The position numbers and the translations under genes were made by a program. The notes under the pieces were generated by a model that worked only from the letters and a program-made list of their open reading frames with translations, made no database searches and was not told the origin of the DNA. From Thalassovita sp. (GTDB lineage: Bacteria; Pseudomonadota; Alphaproteobacteria; Rhodobacterales; Rhodobacteraceae), in the NCBI GenBank assembly GCA_029212905.1, contig JARGPB010000005.1, positions 1-64,000 of the forward strand: a DNA stretch of 64,000 nt. Direction: 5' to 3'. Shown here piece by piece: positions 28,601 through 38,041 of the stretch. Within the stretch, counting starts at the first letter, position 1. Each line of letters starts with the position of its first letter.

Positions 28601-29656
28601 ATGACACATCTGTGGGTACGCGCCGAACAACGCGCCAACGAAGAGCGCGTGGGCCTAACCCCTGACGGTGTCGCACAGCTGATTGCAGCGGGTATCCGTG
28701 TAACGGTCGAAGACAGCAGCGTCCGCGCGATCCCTTTGCAGGGCTATATCGACGCCGGGGCCGAAATCGCACCGGAAAACACATGGCCTCAGGCCCCGCA
28801 GGACGCCATTATCTTTGGCCTGAAAGAGCTACCCGAGGATGGCACGCCCCTGCCGCATAAACACATCATGTTCGGCCATGCCTTCAAGGGTCAGCACTCT
28901 GGCAAATCACTGTTGCAACGGTTCAAGGCCGGGGGCGGAACGCTCTATGATCTGGAATATCTGGTGGATGAAACCGGCCGCCGCGTCGCCGCCTTTGGGT
29001 ATTGGGCCGGGTATGCCGGTGCGGCAGTCACGCTCAAGGCCTGGGCCGCACAGAAACGCGATGAAATCTGCGGCCCAATTGGCGTTTACCCCAGCCAAGA
29101 GGTGCTGAACGCGGACCTTCTGGCCGAACTGGACAGCCTGAATACCAAACGACCCAGCGCCATCGTTATCGGTGCTTTGGGTCGCGTAGGGGCAGGCGCC
29201 GCTGATCTGTGTCAGGCGATGGGAGTTGACGTCACCAAATGGGACATGGCCGAAACCGCAAGCGGCGGGCCTTTCCCAGAGATTCTGGCACACGACCTGT
29301 TTCTCAACTGCATCTTCGCACGCCCCGGCACGCCCGTCTTTGTGCCCAAGGACGCCCTGACCGCCCCGCGCGCACTGACAGCGATCGGGGACGTCGCCTG
29401 CGACCCGGACAGTGATTACAACCCTGTCCCCATCTATGACCGCGCAACCACCTGGGATGCGCCCGTCTTGCGGGTTTGCGATGGCCCGGTGATGGATGTG
29501 ATGGCCATTGATAACCTGCCTTCGATGCTCCCGGTCGAAAGCTCAGAGGATTACGCGACGCAGCTTTTGCCGTCACTACTGACGCTGACGGATCTGCAAA
29601 CCGGCGCCTGGGCCCGAGCCCAAGCAACATTCCTTGAACATTTGGCCCAGGCCTGA
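28601..29656 (+). CDS. Saccharopine dehydrogenase, AlaDH/PNT type (lysine-ketoglutarate reductase-like)
   Basis: A 351-residue NAD(P)-dependent enzyme whose two domains resemble alanine dehydrogenase/transhydrogenase and the lysine-side saccharopine dehydrogenase: WVRAEQRANEERVGLTPDGV at the N terminus, FGHAFKGQHSG near 90, and the Rossmann segment AIVIGALGRVGAGAADL near 188. In degradation this type joins lysine and 2-oxoglutarate to saccharopine; in yeast the same fold runs in reverse to make lysine. The second saccharopine enzyme lies two genes downstream, so the pair covers both steps to glutamate and aminoadipate semialdehyde. Direction is inferred. Confidence 0.9.
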   Translation: MTHLWVRAEQRANEERVGLTPDGVAQLIAAGIRVTVEDSSVRAIPLQGYIDAGAEIAPENTWPQAPQDAIIFGLKELPEDGTPLPHKHIMFGHAFKGQHSGKSLLQRFKAGGGTLYDLEYLVDETGRRVAAFGYWAGYAGAAVTLKAWAAQKRDEICGPIGVYPSQEVLNADLLAELDSLNTKRPSAIVIGALGRVGAGAADLCQAMGVDVTKWDMAETASGGPFPEILAHDLFLNCIFARPGTPVFVPKDALTAPRALTAIGDVACDPDSDYNPVPIYDRATTWDAPVLRVCDGPVMDVMAIDNLPSMLPVESSEDYATQLLPSLLTLTDLQTGAWARAQATFLEHLAQA

Positions 29657-29904
29657 TGGCGCTATATGTTGGGTATCTGGCGGCCTTCATGGGGATGATC
29701 TGCTGGATTCCTCAGGCTGTTCAGGTATGGCGCACACAGGACACAAAATCCCTGTCCCTGCCGGCAAATCTGTTGTTCCTACTAACGGTTAGCCTGTGGC
29801 TGGCTTACGGGGTGATGATCGTAGATTGGCCCATAATCGTTGCAAATATCGTGTCGGTAACGGCGATGGTCGTCATTGTCGCCGCTAAGCTGAAATTCAA
29901 ATAA
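29656..29904 (+). CDS. SemiSWEET/PQ-loop-type small membrane transporter
   Basis: An 82-residue membrane protein with three helices (about 3-22, 38-56 and 60-78). A Pro-Gln pair (Pro19-Gln20, context CWIPQ) ends the first helix, the hallmark of SemiSWEET half-transporters, which dimerise to carry small solutes. The start overlaps the stop of the preceding enzyme by one base (TGATG), so they are translationally coupled. Between two lysine-pathway enzymes its cargo may be lysine or a pathway compound rather than sugar; that is inference. Confidence 0.85.
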   Translation: MALYVGYLAAFMGMICWIPQAVQVWRTQDTKSLSLPANLLFLLTVSLWLAYGVMIVDWPIIVANIVSVTAMVVIVAAKLKFK

Positions 29905-29915
29905 CGGAGAAAGCC

Positions 29916-31055
29916 ATGACGATTCATTGGTGCGGAACCGGCCTGTCGGCCATCCCTGGTTTACGGCGACTGCTAGAGGCCGGACATCCCGTGACAGTCT
30001 GGAATCGGACCACTGCCAAAGCCGAAGAGGCCGTCGGGGATCTGGCCAAAGACATTCGCGCGTTCTCGGTCGAGGCGCTGACGGATGCGCTGCACCCCGG
30101 CGATATCGTGGTCTCGATGCTTCCCGCCGATTTGCATGTTCCGCTGGCCAAACTGTGCCTGTCTAAAGACGCGCATTTCGTCTCGTCTTCGTATATTGCG
30201 CCCGAAATGCGCGATCTGGACAGCGCGGCCCGCGACAAGGGCCTGCGTTTCGTGAACGAGGTCGGACTGGATCCGGGGATCGACCACCTGATGGCGCATG
30301 CCCTGATGGCCAACTACCGCGACTCTGACGCGTTTGATCCGCAAAACACGCTGTCGTTTATCTCTTACTGCGGTGGAGTGCCGAAAATCCCCAACGCATT
30401 TCGGTACAAATTCAGCTGGTCACCACTGGGTGTTCTGAAGGCGCTGCGCTCTCCGTCGCGTTCGATCCGGGATTTCAGCGAATTGCGGGTGAGCCGACCA
30501 TGGGACGCGATCAGCAGCTACGACGCCCCCTTACCGCAGCCAGAAACCTTCGAGGTTTATCCGAACCGCGACTCTCTGCCGTTTATGGCGGATTACAAAT
30601 TCGATCCCGATTGGTCCGTCAAGGAATTCGTCCGTGGTACATTGCGTCTGAACGGCTGGGCCGAAGCCTGGACCCCGGTTTTTCGCGAAATCGAAACCCT
30701 GGACGGCGACGCGGGCGAGGCGAGGCTCAAACAAATGTCCGATCAGTTCTGGGATGAAAATGCCTATGACGAAGGCGAGCCGGACCGCGTGGTTCTGTGC
30801 GTCGGCCTGAAAGCCGAGCGAGACGGCCAAACCGCCTGGCACAAAACCTATGTCATGGATGCCTGGGGCGACGCACGCAGCACGGCCATGGCGCGGCTTG
30901 TATCCGTGCCTGTGTCGCTTGCGATTGAGGCAGTTCTGGACAAAGCCATCCCTGCAGGGGTCACCGCCGCACCGTCAGACCCCAAGCTGGTCAATGCCTG
31001 GATGGGGCAAATCGACAAGCTGGCCCAACATCTGGAAATCGTCACGCACGCTTGA
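29916..31055 (+). CDS. Saccharopine dehydrogenase family protein, glutamate-forming type
   Basis: A 379-residue protein of the Sacchrp_dh family: Rossmann N terminus (HWCGTGLSAIPGLRRLLEAG), a middle GLDPGIDHLMAH segment near 114 that lines the substrate site, and SYCGGVPKIPNAFRYKFSWSP near 146. This type splits saccharopine into glutamate and aminoadipate semialdehyde. GGAGAAAG precedes the ATG, 11 bp after the SemiSWEET-like gene. Together with the AlaDH/PNT-type enzyme it reproduces, as two proteins, the fused LKR/SDH enzyme of plants and animals. Confidence 0.88.
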   Translation: MTIHWCGTGLSAIPGLRRLLEAGHPVTVWNRTTAKAEEAVGDLAKDIRAFSVEALTDALHPGDIVVSMLPADLHVPLAKLCLSKDAHFVSSSYIAPEMRDLDSAARDKGLRFVNEVGLDPGIDHLMAHALMANYRDSDAFDPQNTLSFISYCGGVPKIPNAFRYKFSWSPLGVLKALRSPSRSIRDFSELRVSRPWDAISSYDAPLPQPETFEVYPNRDSLPFMADYKFDPDWSVKEFVRGTLRLNGWAEAWTPVFREIETLDGDAGEARLKQMSDQFWDENAYDEGEPDRVVLCVGLKAERDGQTAWHKTYVMDAWGDARSTAMARLVSVPVSLAIEAVLDKAIPAGVTAAPSDPKLVNAWMGQIDKLAQHLEIVTHA

Positions 31056-31061
31056 TCCCCT

Positions 31062-31099
31062 CAAAAAAGAAGCGCCCGCCAACCTGGCGAGCGCTTTCT
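31062..31099. terminator. Terminator between the lysine cluster and a small secreted-protein gene
   Basis: An 11-bp stem with one mismatch, AAGCGCCCGCC (31070-31080) / GGCGAGCGCTT (31086-31096), loop AACCT. On the minus strand it is followed by TCTTTTTTGA, a strong U-tract; on the plus strand only by TCTG. It should stop both convergent transcripts. Confidence 0.8.
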
Positions 31100-31115
31100 G
31101 ACCCATCAGATCGGA

Positions 31116-31424
31116 TCAGCGGTAGGAATACCCACCTTTAACAGTGTCAGCGAAAGACCCCGAAAACACATAGCTGTTCGCGCTGCCGTCTTCAGCGATT
31201 GCTGCTTCGCGGGGGTTCAACAGGTCGCCCGCGTTTTCAACCAGGTGCTCACCGATGGTGACACGAACATAGCCGCCTTTGGACTGAGCAGCGTCACGCG
31301 GGCTCAGGATCGACGTGGCGCTGACGTTGCGGGTCATGATCGTGTCATTGACAAAGGTGTCCTGAGCGACTGCGCCCGAAGCAAAACCCAGAGTGGCGAT
31401 AGCGGTGATAAGTGCGTATTTCAT
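31116..31424 (-). CDS. Small secreted protein of unknown function
   Basis: A 102-residue protein with a signal peptide (1-20, ASGAVA before Gln-Asp) and an AAAGGAAA ribosome-binding site. The mature 80 residues contain two similar blocks: ATSILSPRDAAQSKGGY and GDLLNPREAAIAEDGS, each with (Leu)-Ser/Asn-Pro-Arg-Asp/Glu-Ala-Ala. They end FADTVKGGYSYR, echoing KGGY earlier. No cysteine. I recognise no family. It is a single gene closed by a strong terminator. Confidence 0.7.
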   Translation of the reverse strand: MKYALITAIATLGFASGAVAQDTFVNDTIMTRNVSATSILSPRDAAQSKGGYVRVTIGEHLVENAGDLLNPREAAIAEDGSANSYVFSGSFADTVKGGYSYR

Positions 31425-31727
31425 TGTATTTCCTTTCAGTTTGCATGTGATCGTCGTTCGATCTGAAACCGAAATGGGGGTAAAACCGGGGAGCTTCAAC
31501 ACCGGCAACCCCCTGAAATACGTGCGAAAACTCAGGACTTATCTGCATTTTTGCACGACACATAAGCGTGAGCAGAAAAGGTTCAATTATCCTTAGGAAA
31601 ACTGTGATTTACCGGGAAATCCCCTGCGATTAATCACGGATTCTCACGGGGTGCGTTTTCTGAATTTTGGTCCTTGAAACGCAAAAGCGGGCACCAAGGC
31701 CCGCCTTTCTTTGTGATTTTGGAGGGC
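31425..31727. other. 303-bp intergenic region
   Basis: Lies between the divergent-free ends of two leftward genes: the promoter region of the small secreted protein, AT-richer than average around 31560-31640 (TTAATCACGGATTCTCACGG), and the terminator of the DUF3775 gene at its right end. I see no open reading frame with a plausible start and no recognisable RNA. Confidence 0.5.
31683..31709 (-). terminator. Terminator after the DUF3775 gene
   Basis: Stem GCGGGC (31687-31692) / GCCCGC (31699-31704) with a 6-base loop; read leftwards it is followed by TTTTGCG. It lies 19 bp beyond the DUF3775 stop codon. Confidence 0.65.
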
Positions 31728-32054
31728 TCAGCCGCCGCGCAGAAGGTCGTCTTCTTCGTCCAGCGCTGACAAACCCAACTCATCCAGGCCGGATTCCAGG
31801 TGATCTGACAGGTGGGGCGTGCCCATCAGATAGTCGGGCGTAGGCACTGTGGCCTCGGTACGGGCGGTTTCGCGGGCCTCAAGGAACTCGTCCGCGTCAA
31901 AGCTACCGCGTCCGATCCACATCAGCGCCACCAGCTCTGTTTGTTCTTCTTCTGTCAGTCGCTCCAAAAAGGCGCGCAGCTCGCCCTCAGCGCGGTTCAG
32001 CTCGCGTGCCATAAGAATGACGTTGGCAACTTTGGTCAGCGAAATCTCAAGCAC
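31728..32054 (-). CDS. DUF3775 family protein
   Basis: A 108-residue acidic cytoplasmic protein. The core LEERLTEEEQTELVALMWIGRG (in parts) followed by a helix with EFLEARETAR and the C-terminal TPDYLMGTPHLSDHLESGLDELG matches DUF3775, a family of unknown function widespread in alphaproteobacteria. AGGAGG lies 5 bp before the ATG. It is separated by 82 bp from rmuC upstream on the same strand. Confidence 0.8.
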   Translation of the reverse strand: MLEISLTKVANVILMARELNRAEGELRAFLERLTEEEQTELVALMWIGRGSFDADEFLEARETARTEATVPTPDYLMGTPHLSDHLESGLDELGLSALDEEDDLLRGG

Positions 32055-32136
32055 GGTGGGTCCTCCTGTCAGCGCATTTCACCATGTTAACATGGATTGA
32101 GTCAGTCATGTCGTCCTTGATCTGGGGCAAATGCGA

Positions 32137-33318
32137 TCACGCGCCCTTGGGGCGATCAATCCGCACCACAGCGGCTTCGGGATCGGTCTCTGGGGCGAGC
32201 TCTTCAAAATCAAAGTTGTCCAGACGACGGGCACGACGCCCGGCCTTGTCTGCACTGATTTTGATTTCAGCGATGTCCTTTGATGCCTGGCCAAAGTGCC
32301 GATCCAGGTTTTCGACCCGTGTGCCCAACCGATCCACATCCGCAAACAGCAGTGCTAGTTCTCGTCTGATCGCACCGGCCTGCTCGCGCATACGGGCGTC
32401 TTTTAATATTGCACGCATCGTGTTCAGCGTGGCCATACACGTCGTGGGCGACACGATCCAGACCCGCGCGGTGAAACCTTCGCGTACCAGTTCCGGGAAA
32501 TTCGCGTGCAGCTCGGCATAGATCGCCTCGGACGGGAGGAACATCAAAGCACCGTCTGCGGTTTCACCTTCGATCAGGTAACGTTCTGATATTGCGCGAA
32601 TATGCGCCCGAATGGCCTGACGTAATTGTTGGGCGGCACGGTTCAGCTGGTCCTGAGTTTCCGCACGGCGCAAGGCCTCGTAGGCCTCAAGCGGGAATTT
32701 ACTGTCGATGACAATCGGGCCGGGCGGGTTCGGCAGATGGATCAGGCAATCCGCACGCCGTCCGTTCGAAAGCGTCGCCTGCCACGTAAAACTATCCGCC
32801 GGAAGAGCCTTACCAACGATGTCATGCAGCTGGATTTCGCCAAAGGCACCACGGGTTTGTTTATTCGACAGGATGTCTTGGAGGCTCAGCACGTCGCCAG
32901 ACAGCTTTGTGATATTGTCCTGTGCCTTGTCGATGGCCAACAATCGTTGCTGTAATTCCCCCAAAGAATGCGCCGTCCGTCGGGCAGATCCTTGCAGGTT
33001 TTCGTTCATATGCTGGCTGACCTGGGTCAGGCGTTTTTCCATCATTTGCAACATGTTAGTCTGCGAGGCAGCCTGCGCCTCAGAGACATGCGTCAGCCCT
33101 CCGGCAAGCTGCTGCTGCCCATCGGACAACATCTGAACACGCTGCCCAAGAACCTGCATCTGCTGCGACAGCGGCGCCGATATCCGCGCCGATTGCCCCG
33201 CCGCGCGGACCGCCATGATCAGCAGAACCAGGATCAACAAAAGAACCCCGGCCCCGGCCAGAAACGCCACCACAAGAGGGTCGCTAAGGTGATAGGTCTG
33301 TTCGCCAATTGTGATCAT
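32137..33318 (-). CDS. rmuC: RmuC family DNA recombination protein
   Basis: RmuC limits inversions at short inverted repeats and is thought to be a nuclease. The 393-residue protein has an N-terminal membrane anchor (about 14-37), a coiled coil (about 45-150, with heptads such as [13 protein letters not shown]) and the RmuC core (about 155-360) containing [25 protein letters not shown] and [12 protein letters not shown]. It overlaps the mutL stop by 4 bp, so the two repair genes are translationally coupled. Confidence 0.93.
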   Translation of the reverse strand: MITIGEQTYHLSDPLVVAFLAGAGVLLLILVLLIMAVRAAGQSARISAPLSQQMQVLGQRVQMLSDGQQQLAGGLTHVSEAQAASQTNMLQMMEKRLTQVSQHMNENLQGSARRTAHSLGELQQRLLAIDKAQDNITKLSGDVLSLQDILSNKQTRGAFGEIQLHDIVGKALPADSFTWQATLSNGRRADCLIHLPNPPGPIVIDSKFPLEAYEALRRAETQDQLNRAAQQLRQAIRAHIRAISERYLIEGETADGALMFLPSEAIYAELHANFPELVREGFTARVWIVSPTTCMATLNTMRAILKDARMREQAGAIRRELALLFADVDRLGTRVENLDRHFGQASKDIAEIKISADKAGRRARRLDNFDFEELAPETDPEAAVVRIDRPKGA

Positions 33319-35165
33319 GTGCGCCCAAAAAGTCTTTCAATATCAGTGAGTTTCAGCTCGAAATAGGTCGGGCGGCCGTGGTTGCACTGCCCCGAATGCG
33401 GGGTGCGCTCCATCTCGCGCAAGAGCGCGTTCATTTCGTCGGCTTGCATCCGTCGACCAGAGCGAATCGAGCCGTGACAGGCGACGCGGGACAGAATCGC
33501 CTCGATCCGGGCCTGAACGGTCTGGGTTTCACCCATGTCAGACAGCTCGTCCAGGATGTCCAAAATCATCGCTCGGGCATTGACTTCACCCAGAATTGCC
33601 GGGGTTTCACGTACCGCCAAAGCCCCCCCACCGAAGGGTTCTATGAGCAACCCAAGCCGTTGTAAATCATCGGATATTTCCATGATCCTGGCGCAGTCTC
33701 CCTCGGACAGTTCAACGATCTCGGGGATCAGCAAGGCCTGAGACGGAACTTGGGTTTCTGCGAGTTGTTTTTTCAGCTTTTCATAGACCAAGCGTTCGTG
33801 GGCCGCGTGCTGGTCCACGATCACCATCCCGGTTTCGGTCTGGGCGATAATATAATTTTCATGAACCTGTGCGCGTGCGGCCCCCAAGGGCAGGTGCTCC
33901 AGCGGGCGAGCATCAGGCTCAGGCGCGAAAACCGGCTCGACTCGGGCGCTGTAGGTATCGTTCAAATCAGCAAAACCGGGCGCCTGCGCCTGGAATGCGC
34001 GCCCCAGCGCGCCCGGCGAGGGGCGATCCATCTGATAGACGCGCGCAGGCCCGTCGGGCTGCGGCTCGGGGCGGAATGCCCCCAGCGTAGCACCGGCCAC
34101 AGTGGTCGAGGCGCGGTGGCCGGCTTCGGCCAGAGCATGGCGCAGCGCGGACACGATCAATCCCCGAATCACCCCCGGATCGCGGAAGCGGACTTCGGAC
34201 TTGGCGGGGTGTACGTTGACGTCAACTTTGTGCGGATCGCACTCGATAAACAGCGCGGCGGCAGGATGACGATCACGGCTGAGAAAGTCAAAATAGGCCC
34301 CGCGCAACGCCCCGATCAGCAGCTTATCCTTGACCGGACGACCATTCACGAACAGGAATTGCGCCACCGCCGTCCCGCGCGAATACGTGGGCAAAGCGGC
34401 ATAACCTGTCAGCAAGAAACCTTCGCGTTCCGCGTTGATTTGTAAGGAGTTTTCCGCGAATTCCGTCCCCAGAACACGGGCCAGACGCCCATGCAGAGCG
34501 TCGAACAAATCGCCTGATTCTGGGTCGGTGCGGAAGGTCTGGCGACCGTCGCCTCCGCCGGAGATATCGCGCAGGGTGAAACCAACATAGGGTTCGGCCA
34601 TGGCGAGCCGTTTGACGACATCCGTGATGGCCTGCATTTCCGCCCGGTCCGTTCGCAGAAATTTAAGACGTGCAGGGGTCGCGTAGAACAGGTCGCGCAG
34701 CTGGACCACCGTACCGCCGTTCAAGGCCGCCGGTTTGACCCCACCCATCTGCCCGCCGGCGACGGTGATTTGCGCGCCGTCATAGCCCTTGGCGCGGCTG
34801 GTGATCGACAGACGACCAACGGCCCCCAAAGAGGGTAAAGCCTCGCCACGAAAGCCAAAACTGTGAATATCCAGCAAATCCGAGCCGTCAATTTTCGAAG
34901 TCGCGTGACGCGAGAGGGCCAGCGGCAATTGATCGGGCGCAATGCCACAGCCATCGTCAGTGACGCGGATCAAAGTCTTGCCGCCATCGGCAATCGCAAC
35001 ATCGATTCGGGTGGCCCCGGCATCGAGCGCATTCTCAACCAATTCTTTAACGGCAGATGCTGGACGTTCGACAACCTCGCCCGCGGCGATGCGGTTGATT
35101 GCGGCATCGTCTAGCTGGCGAATAACCGGCTGATCTGTGGATATGTTGAGGTTTGGCTGGGACAT
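33315..35165 (-). CDS. mutL: DNA mismatch repair protein MutL
   Basis: GHKL ATPase that links MutS mismatch recognition to strand cleavage. The 616-residue protein has the N-terminal motifs [25 protein letters not shown] (in parts, about 26-50), DDGCGI and [10 protein letters not shown] variable linker spans about 330-440, and the C-terminal dimerisation domain holds [15 protein letters not shown]. Near the end are [12 protein letters not shown] and [13 protein letters not shown], motifs of MutL proteins with latent endonuclease activity, although the DQHAxxER metal motif is here DQHAAHER. It is upstream of and coupled to rmuC. Confidence 0.95.
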   Translation of the reverse strand: MSQPNLNISTDQPVIRQLDDAAINRIAAGEVVERPASAVKELVENALDAGATRIDVAIADGGKTLIRVTDDGCGIAPDQLPLALSRHATSKIDGSDLLDIHSFGFRGEALPSLGAVGRLSITSRAKGYDGAQITVAGGQMGGVKPAALNGGTVVQLRDLFYATPARLKFLRTDRAEMQAITDVVKRLAMAEPYVGFTLRDISGGGDGRQTFRTDPESGDLFDALHGRLARVLGTEFAENSLQINAEREGFLLTGYAALPTYSRGTAVAQFLFVNGRPVKDKLLIGALRGAYFDFLSRDRHPAAALFIECDPHKVDVNVHPAKSEVRFRDPGVIRGLIVSALRHALAEAGHRASTTVAGATLGAFRPEPQPDGPARVYQMDRPSPGALGRAFQAQAPGFADLNDTYSARVEPVFAPEPDARPLEHLPLGAARAQVHENYIIAQTETGMVIVDQHAAHERLVYEKLKKQLAETQVPSQALLIPEIVELSEGDCARIMEISDDLQRLGLLIEPFGGGALAVRETPAILGEVNARAMILDILDELSDMGETQTVQARIEAILSRVACHGSIRSGRRMQADEMNALLREMERTPHSGQCNHGRPTYFELKLTDIERLFGRT

Positions 35166-35242
35166 ACCCCAACTTGTAGCATGGGGGCCGCCGATTCTGC
35201 CAACGGGATTTCAGAGCGCCACAGGCCGCGCGATCAGACGCC

Positions 35243-35276
35243 AATGCCCCCAGAGTTTAGGGGCTTTGGGGGCATT
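35243..35276 (-). terminator. Hairpin downstream of puuD
   Basis: A perfect 10-bp stem AATGCCCCCA (35243-35252) / TGGGGGCATT (35267-35276) with a 14-base loop lies about 45 bp beyond the puuD stop. There is no long U-tract, so it may be a transcript-stabilising hairpin rather than a strong terminator. The remainder of the 156-bp gap holds the mutL promoter region. Confidence 0.5.
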
Positions 35277-35321
35277 TGTACCATGGTTTGGGACATATCC
35301 CCCCCTGCCCCGCTCTTGGGC

Positions 35322-36545
35322 TTAGCCGTTCAGCGCGTTGCGATACCAGCTGACGATTTTGGCGCGCTCTTCGTCCTCCATCCAGGACAGATTCGCGGGG
35401 GGCATGGCGTGGGTGATCCCAGCCTGAAGATAAATCTCGCGGGCCTGACGCGCGATCTGGGCCTCGGTCTCTAGGCGGATGCCCTTGGGCGCGTGGCGCA
35501 GACCGTCCCAGCCGGGTTCAGACGCGTGACACATCGAACAACGGCCCATGACGATGTCATAGGCGTCCTCGAAGCCTTCGGCCTGAGCAAAGCGGAGCTC
35601 GGGGCCGGTGGCCTCTTCGATCTCGTCTTCGGACGACATGGGGGCCATGGACAGGGCCATGACAGCAACAAACAGCGCGGCGGTCAGCCCCCAGGTCCAC
35701 CAGGGCATCCCCTTGCGGGCATGCATCGAGTTAAAGAAATGCCGGATCGTCACGCCCATCAGGAAAACCAGCGCGGCAATGATCCAGTTATATTCGGTCG
35801 CAAAGGCCAGCGGATAGTGGTTCGACAGCATCATGAAAATCACGGGCAGCGTCAGGTAGTTGTTATGGGTGCTGCGCTGCTTGGCGATTTTGCCGAACTG
35901 CGGATCAGGTTTGCGGCCATTGATCAGATCATCCACGACGATTTTCTGGTTCGGAATGATGATGAAGAACACGTTGCCCGACATGACGGTGGCCGTGAAC
36001 GCCCCCAGATGCAGCAACGCCGCGCGCCCCGAAAAAACGCTGGTATAGAAATAGGACATCGCCACCAGCACCACAAAGAGCGCGACCATCAGGATCGTCT
36101 GATCGGCGTTCACAAAGACCTTGCACAGGGTGTTGTAGACGATCCAGCCAAACGCCAGCGAGGCGACGGAAATCGCAATGGCCTGCCAAGTTTCCAGCTC
36201 CATCACGGCGGGGTCAATCAGGTAGAATTCGGCCCCCATATAGTAGGCGACGGCCAGCAGGGCGAAACCAGTCAACCAGGTCGCGTAGCTCTCCCATTTG
36301 TACCAGATCAGGCCGTCGGGCATGTTGCCGGGGGCGACCAGGTATTTCTGAATGTGGTAAAACCCGCCGCCGTGGACCTGCCATTCCTCGCCGTCAGCGC
36401 CGGTGGCCAGGTTGCGATCCCGGTGCAGCCCCAGATCCAGCGCTATGAAGTAAAAGGACGACCCGATCCAGGCGATGGCCGTGACGACGTGCAACCAGCG
36501 CACGGCAAATTCCAACCATTCGGTGATGGCAATCCAATCCAGCAT
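35322..36545 (-). CDS. puuD: Urate hydroxylase PuuD (membrane urate oxidase with cytochrome c domain)
   Basis: Converts urate to 5-hydroxyisourate and sends electrons to a cytochrome c pool. The 407-residue protein has a membrane domain of about eight helices (first near 13-36, AVRWLHVVTAIAWIGSSF) and a C-terminal cytochrome c domain with the heme motif Cys336-x2-Cys339-His340 (CSMCH) and an axial-Met region near AMPPANLSW. Start at 36545 (MLDWIAITEWLEF) is chosen because upstream in-frame sequence belongs to the divergent promoter. A LysR-type gene diverges 84 bp away. The other purine-degradation genes are not in the window. Confidence 0.93.
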   Translation of the reverse strand: MLDWIAITEWLEFAVRWLHVVTAIAWIGSSFYFIALDLGLHRDRNLATGADGEEWQVHGGGFYHIQKYLVAPGNMPDGLIWYKWESYATWLTGFALLAVAYYMGAEFYLIDPAVMELETWQAIAISVASLAFGWIVYNTLCKVFVNADQTILMVALFVVLVAMSYFYTSVFSGRAALLHLGAFTATVMSGNVFFIIIPNQKIVVDDLINGRKPDPQFGKIAKQRSTHNNYLTLPVIFMMLSNHYPLAFATEYNWIIAALVFLMGVTIRHFFNSMHARKGMPWWTWGLTAALFVAVMALSMAPMSSEDEIEEATGPELRFAQAEGFEDAYDIVMGRCSMCHASEPGWDGLRHAPKGIRLETEAQIARQAREIYLQAGITHAMPPANLSWMEDEERAKIVSWYRNALNG

Positions 36546-36629
36546 GGGGCTCTCCGTGTGTTTTGCGCAGGCTATCGCAGCGCGGACTTGTTTGTTAATC
36601 CTGCTAATCACAGCAACAGTTTCAAGAGA

Positions 36630-37574
36630 ATGCTGAAAATGGCCTATGTGAATAATATCCGCATGTTCGTGCGCGTCTATGAATTGGGCAGTATGAGTGC
36701 AGCAGGACGGGATCAGCGGTGCTCGCCCGCGGTGGCGTCCTCGAGGATTGCCGAGTTGGAAAAGCACCTGGGCGTGCGCCTGTTCAACCGCACAACGCGG
36801 GCGCTGAGCGCAACCGAACATGGCGAGCTGTTCTATGACGGGGCGTGCCGCATCCTGGAGGCGATCAACAGCGCCGAGGCCGCCGTGATGGAGGCGACGC
36901 AATCCCCCAAGGGGACGCTGTTCGTGTCGGCTCCGCTTGGGGTGGGACGACGGTTCATCGCGCCTGCCGTGCCCGAATTCAAACAGCTGTACCCTGAAAT
37001 CGACATCCGGCTACGCCTGTCAGACCGGGTGATTGATGTTACGGGCGAAGGGCTGGATCTGGCGTTTCATCTGGGACCGCTGGGCGATAGCGACCTGAAA
37101 ATCCGGGTGATCGCGGAATGCCCGCGCGTCCTGTGCGCGGCGCCGTCCTATGTGGCGCGACGGGGAATGCCCGCAGACGGCTGGGCGCTGGTGGACGACG
37201 GGCACGACTGTCTGAACCTGCGATTCCCCGGCGCAAAGGAATTCCAGTGGACGCTGCAAACAGAACACGGCCCGCGCCGGTTTGAAATCAGCGGCCCGTT
37301 TGAAACAGACGACGGCGACGTGCTGACGGCCTGGGCGCTGGAGGGGGCGGGCATCGTGATGAAACCCCTGTTCGAAGTGGCCGAGCATCTGGAGGACGGG
37401 CGGTTGATCCCCGTGGCGCCTGCGACGCCCGCAATGCCCACTCAATTGGCATCGCTGTCTCCCAGCCGCAAATTTCGCGACCCTAAGGTGCGGCTTTTTG
37501 CTGAATTCATCGCAACCCGCTGTAAATCGGCGCTGGCGGACATACATTCCGGTTACAAAATGCGTCGAGAGTGA
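36630..37574 (+). CDS. LysR-type transcriptional regulator
   Basis: A 314-residue regulator, winged helix-turn-helix at about 5-63 (ELGSMSAAGRDQRCSPAVASSRI then LEKHLGVRLFNRTTR) followed by the periplasmic-binding-like effector domain from about 90. Two starts are possible, 36630 and 36639, separated by three codons; AAGAGA lies before the second. It is divergent from puuD, and LysR proteins usually act on such a divergent neighbour, so urate or a purine breakdown product may be its ligand (inference). The effector-domain sequence also fits the general LysR group that responds to aromatic acids. Confidence 0.9.
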   Translation: MLKMAYVNNIRMFVRVYELGSMSAAGRDQRCSPAVASSRIAELEKHLGVRLFNRTTRALSATEHGELFYDGACRILEAINSAEAAVMEATQSPKGTLFVSAPLGVGRRFIAPAVPEFKQLYPEIDIRLRLSDRVIDVTGEGLDLAFHLGPLGDSDLKIRVIAECPRVLCAAPSYVARRGMPADGWALVDDGHDCLNLRFPGAKEFQWTLQTEHGPRRFEISGPFETDDGDVLTAWALEGAGIVMKPLFEVAEHLEDGRLIPVAPATPAMPTQLASLSPSRKFRDPKVRLFAEFIATRCKSALADIHSGYKMRRE

Positions 37575-37600
37575 CTCGGCCCCAATCAGGAGACCCCGGA

Positions 37601-37975
37601 ATGCAAACTGAAACCATCGACGGCGCGACGCTGGAAACCTGGACCGCAAACGAGGTCCAGACCGCCTTTGATCGCAACGAAATCGTGCTGATCGACGTGC
37701 GCACCCCGCAAGAATACATGTTCGAACATATCGACGGGGCGCTGCTGATGCCGATGGCGTTTTTCAAGGCCGGAAAGCTGCCCGGGCAAAGCGACAAACG
37801 GATCGTGTTCCACTGCGGGTCGGGCGTGCGCTCGGATCGGGTGGCGCGAGCTGCGATTGCCGCCGGGATCACTCAGATCGCCCATATGGAGGGCGGCATG
37901 GCAGGCTGGAAAGCCGCACAGAAGCCCTATGTCGGGACCAACATGGCAACGGGCGCGCCCGAGCTGGTCACCTGA
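37601..37975 (+). CDS. Single-domain rhodanese-like sulfurtransferase
   Basis: A 124-residue rhodanese. The catalytic loop is His71-Cys72-Gly-Ser-Gly-Val-Arg, preceded by IDVRTPQEYMFEHIDGAL (CH2A-type motif), so the active-site cysteine that carries persulfide is present. AGGAG lies 8 bp before the ATG at 37601. There is no signal peptide. It is 26 bp after the LysR gene and may be cotranscribed. Confidence 0.92.
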   Translation: MQTETIDGATLETWTANEVQTAFDRNEIVLIDVRTPQEYMFEHIDGALLMPMAFFKAGKLPGQSDKRIVFHCGSGVRSDRVARAAIAAGITQIAHMEGGMAGWKAAQKPYVGTNMATGAPELVT

Positions 37976-37995
37976 TTTTATCGTTACGTTAGAAA

Positions 37996-38026
37996 CAGAT
38001 AGCGCCCCTGAAACGGGCGCTATCTG
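37996..38026 (+). terminator. Terminator after the rhodanese gene
   Basis: Stem AGATAGCGCCC / GGGCGCTATCT with loop CTGAAAC, 20 bp after the stop codon, followed by GCGGTTTTA. It probably also ends the opposing metalloprotease transcript, whose stop codon is about 20 bp to the right. Confidence 0.7.
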
Positions 38027-38041
38027 CGGTTTTACGGCGCG

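Noticed and set aside
35493..36629. A 379-codon in-frame extension upstream of the LysR regulator
   Set aside because: It runs antisense through puuD; the winged helix of LysR begins at the chosen start, and family length is 300-315 residues.
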